DNA of 64,000 nucleotides from a bacterium (GCA_017629215.1 JAGBXP010000009.1:1-64000); one strand, 5' to 3'. Positions 1 to 9,111 are shown, counted from the stretch's first letter. Notes: generated from the letters alone by a model not told the origin. Translations and numbers: made by a program.

Positions 1-2
1 AA

Positions 3-101
3 ATTGGTAATAAAATTAAAAGAAAAAGAAATTTACAACAAGTTATGCAGGAATCTTTCTTTTATGGTGCTAATAGATTTGGTAATAACTTCATCGCATA
101 A
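3..101 (+). CDS. C-terminal fragment of an unidentified protein
   Basis: An open frame enters from the left edge and stops at the TAA at 99-101, giving about 32 residues ending in YGANRFGNNFIA. The composition (basic stretch, then aromatic/Gly/Asn) looks like the end of a real protein, and a rho-independent terminator follows about 80 bases downstream. The family cannot be told from this tail. Another frame (1-129) is also open but its translation looks less protein-like. Confidence 0.45.
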   Translation: MGNKIKRKRNLQQVMQESFFYGANRFGNNFIA

Positions 102-182
102 TTTTGAAACAAATCTAAAAAATAATTAAAACTTAAAAACTCAAATATCTCTTATATACTATCTTACATCTTACAAGATTTT

Positions 183-207
183 AACCCTCTTTTGAGGGCT
201 TTTTTTT
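183..207 (+). terminator. Rho-independent terminator
   Basis: CCCTC (185-189), a TTTT loop and GAGGG (194-198) are followed by C and eight T. It probably ends transcription of the gene entering from the left edge, and it lies just before the end of the convergent comEC gene. Confidence 0.8.
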
Positions 208-212
208 GTAAA

Positions 213-2615
213 TTATTTGTTTTTTAATAATGGAATATATTTTTTTCTTTTTAAATCATAGGTTAGAATTTTAGTATTAGATTTTTTATTAATTTTAATA
301 AGTATTGAATTATTTATATCGGTGCGGAGAATTGTTGTATTTTTTAGTAATTCTAAAGTATAAAAGGAAGGATGACCGAATTTGTTTTCTCCAACAGAAA
401 TGATTGAATATTTTGGGTTTAAATAATCAATTATTTCTTTGTTCAGTCCTCCAATTGCGCCGTGATGTGGAACTTTTAAAACAGATATGTTTTTAGGTAG
501 ATTTTTTATAATTGGACTTAAACTCATAGTTCCTGCATCACCTGTAAATAGCATTTTGAATTTATTAAATTCCAATAATGTAATAATTGAATTTTCATTA
601 TCGTTAGACTTGTTTTTGTTTAAGTAGTTTGTTATTTTTAAGCCTTTGCAATCATATACAATTTGATTATTGTCAGCTTTAATGATATTTGTATTATATT
701 TATTAGCACTATCGTATATTAATTTTGCATTATATGAATTATGTTTATTGTTATTTACATAGAGATTTAGAACTTTAGTTTCTTTTAGAACATCGACAGC
801 ACCTCCAGAATGGTCATTGTCAAAATGTGTAATGATTAAAGAATGGATGGTTTTAATTCCTTTGTCTTTTAAATATTTTAGAAGTATTATATCGGCTTGT
901 GATTTACTACCTTTGTATCCAGCTTTTCCAGTATCAATAATTATATATTCGTTTTTAATAGTCTTAATTAAAAAGCAATCAGCATTTCCGACGTCAAATG
1001 TTGTAATTTCTACATTGGATGATTTTATAGGTAACAATGTAAGAGACCAAGTTGTTATTAGTATTGCAAAAGATATCAATAAAGCTTTCTTATATTTGTG
1101 CCTGAAATCTTTGTATAGAAGTCCTGCTATAGATAATAGGATTCCATAATATAATAAAATTTGGAAAATACTTGGATGAGCAGTTTGCATAGTAGAGTTT
1201 GGTAAATGTCCCCAGAAGTCTGAAATGCCTATTAGAATAGAGAGTAAAGGGTTTAATATGATATCAAATGTTTTGCAAATAAAATCAGCAATTATAGAAA
1301 TCCCAGACAATAGCGAGCTGGTAAAACCACCAAAGCTAAGTATCATAAGGATTGGCATGCTCATAATATTTGCGCATACAGAATAAATGCTTATGTTATT
1401 AAAGTAAAAAATTTGAATAGGTATTACCCAAAGTTGTGCAATGATAGGTATTGAGACAGTGCTTATTATAAAGCTTGCGAATTTATTTTTGGTATTAGAA
1501 AACACTGGCGACATTATTAGTATTCCAAATGTTACTATAAATGATAGCTGAAAACCTGTTTCATTTATATAAAGAGGGTTATATAAAAGCATTAATAATG
1601 CAACAAAGGATAAAAGAGATATGCTATGAGCATCTCTATCAATTAGCTTACCAATTAGTACGAATAGTAACATAGAGGATGCTCTTATTATTGAAGCACC
1701 AAGACCAGTCATAAATGTATAAATAATGACGGTTAGCATACTGAGGATAACGCTTGTTTTAAAATTTATTCTTAGTTGTGAAAATATCCAGAAAAAGAAG
1801 GTATAGATAAAAGCCACGTTCATGCCAGAGGCTGCCAGTATATGAAGTAATCCAGAGTTAACAAAAGATTGTTTAATTTCTTTGGGAGGTGAAATGGCAT
1901 CATCACCGAATACAATGCCACCCAAGATTTCAAGGTTCGGTGATGGCAAGTATTTTGAATGAATACTTAAAATTCTTTCTCTAAAATCACTTATCTTTTG
2001 TAGTGCCTTAGCTTTTAGAGTAAGCTTATTGTCTATTTTTATTAAAGAGTTTGCATAGAAAACTGCGTAAGTATTGTAATTTCTTAAATAATTTCCATAA
2101 TCGAATTGAGAAGGATTCCCAGCTTTAAATGGTGCAGATAATCTGCCTTTAAGTTTGTAAGAATCATAAATCTTTAGCTTATATTCATTATTGTAATCAT
2201 TTATTGTAACTAATACTTTTTCATTCTTTAAATCTTTTTTAAATAAATCAAAGCTTATATTATCGGCTTTGAAGAAAAATTTAGGTTTACCTTCGTTAAT
2301 ACCTTGAGGAATAGAGACGATTGTACCATTTATTTCTGCGTTCATTGGAGCAAGGTTTAATAATTCATCAGTCTCTCGCAACCTTAGAGAGGTATTAGCT
2401 ACACCTATTATAAATAGCAAATTCCAAATTATTATATATTTAATTGGAAAATAGTTTTTAATAATACATATAATAGAAATGATAGCTAATATTAATGAAA
2501 ATAAAAATAATCTTTCAGAAAGAACTGCATATAGCGATATAACATACAAGCCAGCAGTTAATAACATCAATAGATTTTTATTTTGTGATAGTTTTAGACA
2601 AAGATTATTTAGCAT
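213..2615 (-). CDS. comEC: ComEC/Rec2 family DNA-uptake channel protein
   Basis: About 800 residues. The N-terminal half has hydrophobic segments and the usual soluble DUF4131-like part. The middle is the polytopic competence domain (for example LHILAASGMNVAFIY). The C-terminal third is a metallo-beta-lactamase-like domain with the metal motif HFDNDHSGG near residue 605. In the family this protein forms the inner-membrane channel that takes up single-stranded DNA. The frame opens at a TTG at 2636, but the ATG at 2615 is preferred; either overlaps the end of kdsC, so the two genes are probably translationally coupled. The length is normal for a full ComEC. Confidence 0.93.
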   Translation of the reverse strand: MLNNLCLKLSQNKNLLMLLTAGLYVISLYAVLSERLFLFSLILAIISIICIIKNYFPIKYIIIWNLLFIIGVANTSLRLRETDELLNLAPMNAEINGTIVSIPQGINEGKPKFFFKADNISFDLFKKDLKNEKVLVTINDYNNEYKLKIYDSYKLKGRLSAPFKAGNPSQFDYGNYLRNYNTYAVFYANSLIKIDNKLTLKAKALQKISDFRERILSIHSKYLPSPNLEILGGIVFGDDAISPPKEIKQSFVNSGLLHILAASGMNVAFIYTFFFWIFSQLRINFKTSVILSMLTVIIYTFMTGLGASIIRASSMLLFVLIGKLIDRDAHSISLLSFVALLMLLYNPLYINETGFQLSFIVTFGILIMSPVFSNTKNKFASFIISTVSIPIIAQLWVIPIQIFYFNNISIYSVCANIMSMPILMILSFGGFTSSLLSGISIIADFICKTFDIILNPLLSILIGISDFWGHLPNSTMQTAHPSIFQILLYYGILLSIAGLLYKDFRHKYKKALLISFAILITTWSLTLLPIKSSNVEITTFDVGNADCFLIKTIKNEYIIIDTGKAGYKGSKSQADIILLKYLKDKGIKTIHSLIITHFDNDHSGGAVDVLKETKVLNLYVNNNKHNSYNAKLIYDSANKYNTNIIKADNNQIVYDCKGLKITNYLNKNKSNDNENSIITLLEFNKFKMLFTGDAGTMSLSPIIKNLPKNISVLKVPHHGAIGGLNKEIIDYLNPKYSIISVGENKFGHPSFYTLELLKNTTILRTDINNSILIKINKKSNTKILTYDLKRKKYIPLLKNK

Positions 2616-3144
2616 CAGTTTCTGAAATGACAGCAATTTTTTCTATACCTTGAGAGTCAAGGATAAAATCGCATAGTTCTCTTACAGCTCCACGACCACC
2701 ATTTTGAGAAGATATAAAATTACATTTTTCAAGAACTTCTTTGACTGCATCTTTAGGACAAGACGCAAGTCCAACTTTTTCTAATATACATATATCAGGT
2801 ATATCATCTCCCATGTAAGCTACGTTTTCATAACCTAATTCGTATTTAGCAAGGATTTCGTCAAGGGCTGGTAATTTATATTTTTGACCTTGATAAATTT
2901 CTGTAATATTGAGGTTATCTGCACGATGTTGAACTGTACCATTTTTTCGAGCTGTAATTATAGCAGTAATAAATCCTGATTTATTTGCACGGACAATACC
3001 ATGTCCGTCTTTTACATTAAATGTTTTATACTCAATTCCGTTTTGGTCATAAGTAACACTTCCGTCAGTCATAACTCCATCAACATCAAAAGCTAGAATT
3101 TTAATGTTTTTTGCTTTTTCAATCACATTACCCTTTAGTTCCAA
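2605..3144 (-). CDS. kdsC: 3-deoxy-D-manno-octulosonate 8-phosphate phosphatase (HAD family)
   Basis: 179 residues, close to the usual KdsC length. The HAD nucleophile motif FDVDGVMTDG (Asp20 and Asp22) lies at the start and a GDDIPD acid motif around residues 110-116, with no large cap domain, as in KdsC. It hydrolyses KDO-8-phosphate to KDO, an inner-core lipopolysaccharide sugar, so the cell should have an outer membrane. The start appears to be TTG at 3144, with GAGG about nine bases upstream and no better ATG nearby. The last codons overlap the start of comEC. No other KDO gene is in the window. Confidence 0.9.
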   Translation of the reverse strand: MELKGNVIEKAKNIKILAFDVDGVMTDGSVTYDQNGIEYKTFNVKDGHGIVRANKSGFITAIITARKNGTVQHRADNLNITEIYQGQKYKLPALDEILAKYELGYENVAYMGDDIPDICILEKVGLASCPKDAVKEVLEKCNFISSQNGGRGAVRELCDFILDSQGIEKIAVISETDAK

Positions 3145-3266
3145 AATTTTTACCTCTATTAATATTTACAAAAAAATTATACTATAAATACATTTTAATA
3201 TAGAAAATTATAAATATAGGCTTTAGCTCTAATTGTAAAGTTTTGTAACAAAATTGTTTATTTAAT

Positions 3267-3302
3267 GCAATTATCAGATTTTTGTATACTTTATATATAT
3301 AC
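3267..3302 (+). promoter_or_regulatory. Shared promoter element, copy 1
   Basis: GCAATT at 3267-3272, 15 nt, then ACTTTATATATATAC at 3288-3302. The distance from the A of ACTTT to the ATG of the downstream gene is 42 nt. A palindrome TTTGTAACAAA (3242-3252) lies 14 nt upstream. The same block with identical internal spacing occurs at four other places in the window. Confidence 0.7.
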
Positions 3303-3329
3303 AGAATATATAAACATGAGGTAAGAGCT

Positions 3330-4421
3330 ATGACATTACACATTTGCCACGGTAGACAACCATTTTTTAGATGCCAGCCACGACATTATCATTGTGGACA
3401 CGGTGGTGGTAATAATTATGGAACAATTTTTAATGTTACAAACAATTGCTGTGGTGGACATACTTCTGGCTGGAATAGTTTTTTAACAGGCGCAGGTTAT
3501 GGCTTAACTAATTGGTTATCAGGCTTTATGGGCATGGGTGGCTTTGGAATGAACATGATGAATCCTTGGGCTGGCATGTTCCAAATGGCTGCACCATTTG
3601 GCTTCCAAGGCAATGGCTGGTGGAACACATCAGGTGGTTCTGATAAGTCAGAAGAAAGCTCTAAAGACTATGATAAATATGCTGGTGATAAAAACGCTGG
3701 AAATGCTGATACACCAGAGTTGAGAAGATTAACTGATAAATTTAATACACTTGAAAAACATGGTACAAAAGGTGAAAAGCTTAATTCTGATTTAGTTGAA
3801 TTAAAAGATGAATTAAAAAAGTTAATCGATAAACCTAAAGACGAAGCAAATATAGATGATGATAAAAAATTATATAAAGATTTGTTAAATAGAATTATAG
3901 CTTATGAAAAGACGCTAAATGAAATTCCAGTTTCTCATAAAGTTGAAAGTGATAAAAATGAGAAAAAACATCTAGAAAATCAAGGAGACCTTGATGCTAA
4001 AAAGGTAACTGTGAATAGAAAAAATTATGATGGTTCACTTCCTAACAAAACTAATATGGGTAATTTTAACGATTTTACAGAAAATGACTTTGACGATTTG
4101 AAAGCCAATAGAGTTGTTGCAGCTTGGGATATTCCAGGATCTGAACAAACTCCTCCAGTAAGAAACGTTGACGGTAATACTTGTGATGTTGAAGATAAAG
4201 ACGGAATTATACAAATAAAACTGAAAGATGGCTCACTAGATGTAACGTATGAATTCCAAGGTAAAAGCGGTAATAAATATGTTTTCAAAGATATGACCAC
4301 AAAGCATGGTGAGCAACTCTATTTATTACAATACAAACTTAATGGTGATAAAAAAGAATTTTATCTAATGCAATATGATGGAATGTCAGGAGCAAATCTT
4401 AAAGCACATTCAAGAAACTAG
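3330..4421 (+). CDS. Lineage-specific protein with Gly/His/Cys-rich N-terminus
   Basis: Not recognised. 363 residues from the ATG at 3330, which has GAGG nine bases upstream; an earlier in-frame start at 3282 would lie inside the promoter element. Residues 1-110 are rich in Gly, Asn, aromatic residues and Met, with Cys at 6, 15, 22, 40 and 41 and many His, which could bind metal or form disulfides. Residues 115-225 are highly charged (Lys/Asp/Glu) and probably helical or coiled coil. Residues 230-363 look like a small globular beta-rich domain. There is no classical signal peptide. It stands alone between a dedicated promoter and a strong terminator. A surface or secreted role is a guess only. 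Confidence 0.75.
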   Translation: MTLHICHGRQPFFRCQPRHYHCGHGGGNNYGTIFNVTNNCCGGHTSGWNSFLTGAGYGLTNWLSGFMGMGGFGMNMMNPWAGMFQMAAPFGFQGNGWWNTSGGSDKSEESSKDYDKYAGDKNAGNADTPELRRLTDKFNTLEKHGTKGEKLNSDLVELKDELKKLIDKPKDEANIDDDKKLYKDLLNRIIAYEKTLNEIPVSHKVESDKNEKKHLENQGDLDAKKVTVNRKNYDGSLPNKTNMGNFNDFTENDFDDLKANRVVAAWDIPGSEQTPPVRNVDGNTCDVEDKDGIIQIKLKDGSLDVTYEFQGKSGNKYVFKDMTTKHGEQLYLLQYKLNGDKKEFYLMQYDGMSGANLKAHSRN

Positions 4422-4438
4422 CATCAAATAATATCTAA

Positions 4439-4474
4439 AAACGAGTTTGTAGAATTCTACAAACTCGTTTTTTT
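4439..4474. terminator. Bidirectional terminator
   Basis: A perfect 32-bp palindrome (4439-4470; arms AAACGAGTTTGTAGAA and its complement) is followed by T on both strands. It lies exactly between two convergent genes and its T-run touches the stop codon of the leftward one. Confidence 0.9.
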
Positions 4475-5234
4475 ATTTGTTGAGATAAATTAAATCTTTT
4501 GGGTCAAATACAACAAGAGCTCTACACTTTGCAAAGAAAGTCTCTTCTTTTGAATAAAAAGCCTTGTAGCCACGTTTTAAGAATTCATCTTTTAAGAAGA
4601 GCTCTTTTAATCTATTAGATCCAATACCAATTATATTGTTATTTTTTAGATAATCATCTAAAGCAGAAGGATAGCCTATAAATGACGCAATTCGATCAAC
4701 GTCGCCTATGGCAGTTTTTCCATTTAATAAACATTCGATTCTGTTTTTACCATACATTTTGTCTAAAAGTTCTGGGTTTATGTCATCAGCTTTTCGAATG
4801 AAATAAATTCCATGAAAGCTTTCAGCAAATTTTTTATTGTTAATTTTAAAATTGTCTTTCATGATTTTAATATAAGATTGAGGATCTGTCCTATGCACTA
4901 ATGCTCCAAGCTCTTCTTTAAGAGGTTTGAATTCATCATCGAATTTGAATTTGATTAATTTATTTCCATCAAAATCTCTATAGACAATGTTGCCATCTTT
5001 ATCTGTTAAAAGTTTTTCAATCAAATCTTTATTTTTTTCATAGAATCTTTCTGTAGCACCTTTGGGCTCTTGTATTAAAACTTTAGGAGTATTTTTAATA
5101 AATACGTCTCCATTGGGTTTTACACGTTGACTAAAAATAGACTTGTTTACACAAGTCTGTGTTCCTTGTTTAACTAACCATTTTGGAAGATTAGTTTTTT
5201 TTGCAATTTTAGGCAAAACCTTTAAAAAAACCAT
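4473..5234 (-). CDS. Lineage-specific protein, possible ADP-ribosyltransferase-like fold
   Basis: 253 residues with an ATG at 5234 and AGGAG about 10 bases upstream. The first 50 residues are basic with no clear signal peptide. The C-terminal half has ALVHRTDP around residue 112, GIYF around 143, and GYKAFYSKEE with ALVVFDPKDLIYL at the end. This order (His-Arg/Gly-Thr, Gly-x-Tyr-Phe, then a GY...E...VVFDP ending) recalls ADP-ribosyltransferase-like toxin and phage effector domains, but the match is weak and by eye. It is expressed from copy 2 of the shared promoter element, converges on the Gly/His-rich gene, and has no visible immunity-gene partner. It could also be an unrelated lineage-specific protein. 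Confidence 0.7.
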   Translation of the reverse strand: MVFLKVLPKIAKKTNLPKWLVKQGTQTCVNKSIFSQRVKPNGDVFIKNTPKVLIQEPKGATERFYEKNKDLIEKLLTDKDGNIVYRDFDGNKLIKFKFDDEFKPLKEELGALVHRTDPQSYIKIMKDNFKINNKKFAESFHGIYFIRKADDINPELLDKMYGKNRIECLLNGKTAIGDVDRIASFIGYPSALDDYLKNNNIIGIGSNRLKELFLKDEFLKRGYKAFYSKEETFFAKCRALVVFDPKDLIYLNK

Positions 5235-5258
5235 TTAAAGAACTCCTGTAATTTCCCT

Positions 5259-5293
5259 TATATATATAAAGTTATTTTGTTAAAAAAAATTGC
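5259..5293 (-). promoter_or_regulatory. Shared promoter element, copy 2
   Basis: Read on the minus strand: GCAATT (5293-5288), 15 nt, ACTTTATATATATA (5272-5259), 38 nt from the A of ACTTT to the ATG at 5234. The palindrome TTTGTTACAAA (5317-5307) lies 13 nt upstream, nearly as in copy 1. Confidence 0.7.
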
Positions 5294-5392
5294 TTAAAAG
5301 TTAAATTTTGTAACAAATTTTGCAATAGGTAGCAAAAAAATTTTATTATAGGTTTTAGGATAAATGGATGGTTGATTAAATATATAACATGG

Positions 5393-5398
5393 TATAAT
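5393..5398 (+). promoter_or_regulatory. -10 box of ordinary promoter
   Basis: TATAAT preceded by TGG (an extended -10), 26 nt before the ATG at 5424. A weak TTGATT lies about 15 nt upstream. This is the housekeeping type, unlike the shared promoter element nearby. Confidence 0.6.
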
Positions 5399-5423
5399 TG
5401 AATAGAATAAGCGAGGTAAATTC

Positions 5424-5753
5424 ATGAGTGAAGTAAATGGTCCAAAAATTAGTGTTAATCAAGTAAATTATTCAGGGATACAAAAAGTTAATCCTGAAAT
5501 TACTCAGGAAGTTGTTGCAGAAGCAACTCCACAAATTACAGATTTTTCTGACAATACAGCTGAAACTATTGGACGTTCAATGTTGTTTAAAGGAAAAGAT
5601 AGTATTAATAATGATTTAAAAGTTTTATTAGAACATCCGCAAGTAGCAGAAAATTCTGATGAAATATTTGAAGCAGCTTATTCAGCAGCATTAGAAGCAG
5701 GTTTAGAAAACCCTTATGAAGAAGCTGCAAGCGCATCAACTATTTCAATGTAA
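5424..5753 (+). CDS. Small acidic hypothetical protein
   Basis: 109 residues, not recognised. The first half is Val/Asn/Gln/Glu-rich and low in complexity; the second half (from about residue 55) is probably helical, with many Glu and Ala. There is no signal peptide or membrane segment. The start has GCGAGG 9-10 bases upstream and a good TATAAT further up. thyX begins 30 bases after its stop, so they are probably co-transcribed. The N-terminus (SVNQVNYSGIQ) resembles the short beta-like lead-in seen on other lineage-specific proteins in this window. Confidence 0.65.
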   Translation: MSEVNGPKISVNQVNYSGIQKVNPEITQEVVAEATPQITDFSDNTAETIGRSMLFKGKDSINNDLKVLLEHPQVAENSDEIFEAAYSAALEAGLENPYEEAASASTISM

Positions 5754-5783
5754 GATTAATTATGGAAAAGGATAGAAGAGAGT

Positions 5784-6479
5784 ATGGAAAACAATAACAA
5801 GCCAATTGTGCATTTGATTGCTAAACCTGAGAACATGTTAAAGACTGTATATACGGCTTGCAGAACATGTTATAGTGCAGATACGCCTTTTGAAATATAT
5901 AACAGTACTGATGATAAAGAAAAAATGCTTAAACTTATTGAGCGTGTGATATCTTCAGGACACTATTCAACAATAGAACATATACAGGTTTCTTTTTCGA
6001 TATCAAATATTTCAAGAGCATGCTCTCATCAGTTTGTGAGACATAGACATATTTCTTTTTCTCAAAAATCTCAAAGATATGTTAAAGAGAAGGGACAGTT
6101 TGATTATTTAATCCCACCTACAATCGCTAGAGATGAGGAGTTAAAAGCTAAGTTTGAATCTTTTATGGATGAGATATCTAGGCTTTATTGTGAGTTTACA
6201 GAAGCTGGAATTCCTGCAGAGGATGCTAGAGCTGTACTCCCTAATGCAGCAGCTACATCAATGGTTGCAAGCTTAAATCTTAGAGAATTAATCCATATTG
6301 CTAATTTAAGACTTTGCACAAGAGCTCAATACGAAATCAGATGTATGGTCAAAGCTATGTGTGATGCTATTATCGCAGAAGAACCTTGGTTAAAACCTTA
6401 TCTAGTGCCTAAATGTGAACGTCTAGGTTTCTGTGATGAAGATAAGTCTTGTGGCAGAATGCCAAAAAGAGAAGTCTAA
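5784..6479 (+). CDS. thyX: Flavin-dependent thymidylate synthase
   Basis: 231 residues, the normal ThyX size. The signature RHR-x7-S is present at residues 86-96 (RHRHISFSQKS), followed by QRY. The enzyme makes dTMP from dUMP using methylene-tetrahydrofolate, FAD and NADPH. No thyA is seen in the window. The start has GGAAAAGGATAGAAGAGAG upstream. It sits 30 bases after the small acidic gene and 12 bases before the solute-binding protein gene, so the three may form one transcript, though no functional link is obvious. Confidence 0.95.
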   Translation: MENNNKPIVHLIAKPENMLKTVYTACRTCYSADTPFEIYNSTDDKEKMLKLIERVISSGHYSTIEHIQVSFSISNISRACSHQFVRHRHISFSQKSQRYVKEKGQFDYLIPPTIARDEELKAKFESFMDEISRLYCEFTEAGIPAEDARAVLPNAAATSMVASLNLRELIHIANLRLCTRAQYEIRCMVKAMCDAIIAEEPWLKPYLVPKCERLGFCDEDKSCGRMPKREV

Positions 6480-6491
6480 AAGGTTTTTAGA

Positions 6492-7289
6492 ATGAAAAAA
6501 CTTGGAATTATATTTGTATTAATTTTTATGCTTCTTGTAGGTATACATTTTTGTTTAGCTCCTAAATCTGGAGAGTTTGTAGAAAGTGATATGCTAGAGA
6601 ATATTAAATCTCGAGGAGTTTTAAAAGTAGGTATTAATTCCGATTCAAAACCTTATGGGTTTATTGACTCCAATGGTAATTATGCAGGCTATGATGTTGA
6701 CTTAGCTCGTTATATAGCTCAATATATTGTAAACAACCCAAACGGAGTAGAATTCGTATCTGTAACTCCCTCTAATCGTTTGTTGAAGGCTTCGACAGGT
6801 GAGGTTGATATTGTTATTTCAACCGTTACTATTACACCATTTAGGGAGCAGGTTGTGAACTTTTCAGTACCTTATGATGTCGCAGGACAAGCAATTCTTG
6901 TTAAGTCAAATAGCTCGATTACATCATTGACTGATTTGAATGGACAAAATGTTGGAGTTATTTTTGGTACAACAGCAGAAAAGAATATGAAAAAATTAGT
7001 ACCAAATGCCAATTTATTAGGTTTTTCTACCTATAAAGATGCTTATAATGCTCTAAAAGCTGATAGAATTAATGCGATTACAAGTGATGATACAATATTA
7101 AGTCGTTTTACTTACTATGATAAATCGGTTAAGTTATTACCAAAAAGATACTCTCGAGAGCCTTATGGTATTGCATTCAAAAAAAGTGAGTCGGCTATTA
7201 AGTTTAAAGAAAGTTTAGATTTTGCTATTGAGGATTTACAAAGAAAAAATGTTATTCAGAGATTAAGAAAAAAATGGGGAATTTTGTAG
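6492..7289 (+). CDS. Periplasmic amino-acid-type solute-binding protein (SBP_bac_3)
   Basis: 265 residues. Residues 4-23 form a hydrophobic export signal (LGIIFVLIFMLLVGIHF); the Cys that follows is not in a convincing lipobox. The mature part carries the family hallmarks: LKVGINSDSKPYGFID, GYDVDLARYIA, FREQVVNFSVPY and GVIFGTTAE. These proteins bind polar amino acids or similar ligands in the periplasm for an ABC importer. No permease or ATPase gene is adjacent, so it is an orphan that may serve a transporter elsewhere or act as a sensor ligand. The exact ligand cannot be told. Confidence 0.88.
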   Translation: MKKLGIIFVLIFMLLVGIHFCLAPKSGEFVESDMLENIKSRGVLKVGINSDSKPYGFIDSNGNYAGYDVDLARYIAQYIVNNPNGVEFVSVTPSNRLLKASTGEVDIVISTVTITPFREQVVNFSVPYDVAGQAILVKSNSSITSLTDLNGQNVGVIFGTTAEKNMKKLVPNANLLGFSTYKDAYNALKADRINAITSDDTILSRFTYYDKSVKLLPKRYSREPYGIAFKKSESAIKFKESLDFAIEDLQRKNVIQRLRKKWGIL

Positions 7290-7376
7290 TCTGAATTTTC
7301 TTTTTTAAATCTTAGCTTAAAATATCAGTTTTCTATTGTAACAATTTTCAAAATGAAAGTACAACCATCTTTTTTA

Positions 7377-7385
7377 TGCTATAAT
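7377..7385 (+). promoter_or_regulatory. Extended -10 promoter of acyl-CoA ligase gene
   Basis: TGC followed directly by TATAAT (7380-7385), 33 nt before the ATG at 7419. No good -35 is visible, which fits an extended -10 promoter. The same TGC-TATAAT form precedes the Bax-inhibitor-like gene (18842) and hom (12719 leftward). Confidence 0.65.
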
Positions 7386-7418
7386 ATTGTCTTAATAAGT
7401 TTAAAATAAGGAGGCTTT

Positions 7419-9092
7419 ATGAAAAAGCGTGATGCAAACGTACTATCATTATTAGAAGATAAGACTAATAAATATGCTCGTAAAACGGCTTTAGGGATGA
7501 AAACTAATTTTGGTTGGCGAGAGCTTACTTATGATGGTTTAGGTTTAATGGCAAGAAGGCTTGCTTCATATCTTATAAACGATTTAGGTATACAAAAAGA
7601 AGAAAAAATGGCGATTTTATCGGAATCTAAGCCAGAATTTGGTGTTAGTGTTTTAGGTTCAGTAATTTCTGGCATGATTACTGTTCCTTTAGATATAAAA
7701 TTAACAATCTACGAATTAACTTCAATACTTTCTGATTGTCAGCCGACTGTAATGTTGGTTTCTCAGACTTATATTGACAAGGCTCTTGAACTACAAAAAG
7801 CTGTTCCTTCTATTAAACATATAATAGTTATGGATAAACAACCTGTATCAAATGGACTTCAAAGTTTATATACAATTCCAAATAACTATACTTGTAAATT
7901 TAGACATCGTTCTAAAAATTCAAGAATGTTTATCATATATACTTCTGGAACAACTGGTAATCCAAAAGGTGTTGAAACTACTTTTGGAAATATTTTGGCA
8001 CAGCTTAAAGATTTAAAAACTGTTATGGCTCCAGTTTTTCCTAAAAAAGATACTAAAATACTTTCGATTTTGCCAATGAATCATTTATTTGAAATGACTG
8101 TCGGTTTTGCGACTTTTTTAAATATGGGATTTTCTGTATATTATACGCAAAGTCTTAAACCTAAAGATATTTTAAATATTATTAAAGATAGAAAAATTAA
8201 TTTCATGATTTCAGTTCCTGCTTTTTTAAGACTTATGAAAACAACTCTTGAAGCAGAAATGAGAAATGCTCCAAAATTCTATCAGACAATGTTTAAAATT
8301 AATTTTCATTATGTAGCAAAATTTATACCATTTAGATGGGTAAAAAAGATTTTGTTTAGAAGATTGCACAATTGTTTTGGTGGTCATTTCCGTTCATTTA
8401 TGTCGGGGGGTGCGCCTTATGATTTTGAAACAGCAAAATTCTTCCGTAGAATAGGTATTGAGGTCTACGAAGGCTATGGATTAACAGAGACAAGTCCTGT
8501 TGCATCATTTAATTGCGGTTGGAATCGTGATTTGCGTTCAGTTGGTAAATTATTACCAGGGTTTGAAGGTAAAATTGATTCAGAAACGGGAGAATTATTG
8601 TTAAGAGGACCTTCTATTATGAAAGGTTATCATAATCAACCAGAATTAACTGCAGAAGCAATAGATAAGGATGGATGGTTCCATACAGGAGATAAGGCAA
8701 GGCTAGAAAATAGAAATATTTATATAACTGGTCGTATTAAAAATATGATTGTACTTTCTGGTGGTAAAAAAGTCTTTCCTGAAGAAGTAGAAGCTGTCTT
8801 GGAAAAGAGTGATAAATTTGCAGAACTTTGTGTGTTTGGTGCTTCTCGTGAAGGTGGAGCTAAAGATGGAACAGAAGATATTGCGCTTGTTATTGTGCCA
8901 TCAGAACAGATAAAAGCTGAGTTCCAGGGTGCTGAATTAGAAAAGGTTTTAAAGGATGAAGTTAAGCGTCTTTCAAAACAGCTTGCGCCTTATAAGCGTC
9001 CTATCAATATAACTATTACAGACCAAGCTCTTCCTAGAACTGCTACAAGAAAAATTCAAAGAAGAAAAGTTAAAGAATTGGTTGGGATGTAA
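7419..9092 (+). CDS. Long-chain fatty-acid-CoA ligase / AMP-dependent synthetase
   Basis: 557 residues. The adenylate-forming P-loop motif YTSGTTGNPKG lies around residues 173-183, GYGLTETSP around 360 and GWFHTGD around 418, with the small C-terminal domain present (ending TRKIQRRKVKEL). It should activate a fatty acid to acyl-AMP and acyl-CoA, or possibly to acyl-ACP for membrane lipid recycling. There is no transmembrane anchor. AAGGAGG precedes the ATG. It is a single-gene unit between an extended -10 promoter and a terminator. The substrate chain length is not predictable from sequence. Confidence 0.88.
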   Translation: MKKRDANVLSLLEDKTNKYARKTALGMKTNFGWRELTYDGLGLMARRLASYLINDLGIQKEEKMAILSESKPEFGVSVLGSVISGMITVPLDIKLTIYELTSILSDCQPTVMLVSQTYIDKALELQKAVPSIKHIIVMDKQPVSNGLQSLYTIPNNYTCKFRHRSKNSRMFIIYTSGTTGNPKGVETTFGNILAQLKDLKTVMAPVFPKKDTKILSILPMNHLFEMTVGFATFLNMGFSVYYTQSLKPKDILNIIKDRKINFMISVPAFLRLMKTTLEAEMRNAPKFYQTMFKINFHYVAKFIPFRWVKKILFRRLHNCFGGHFRSFMSGGAPYDFETAKFFRRIGIEVYEGYGLTETSPVASFNCGWNRDLRSVGKLLPGFEGKIDSETGELLLRGPSIMKGYHNQPELTAEAIDKDGWFHTGDKARLENRNIYITGRIKNMIVLSGGKKVFPEEVEAVLEKSDKFAELCVFGASREGGAKDGTEDIALVIVPSEQIKAEFQGAELEKVLKDEVKRLSKQLAPYKRPINITITDQALPRTATRKIQRRKVKELVGM

Positions 9093-9111
9093 AATAAGCT
9101 TTTAAATATAT

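Noticed and set aside
1-129. Alternative frame-1 reading of the left edge
   Set aside because: It is open but gives a less protein-like translation than the frame ending at 101; it cannot be fully excluded.
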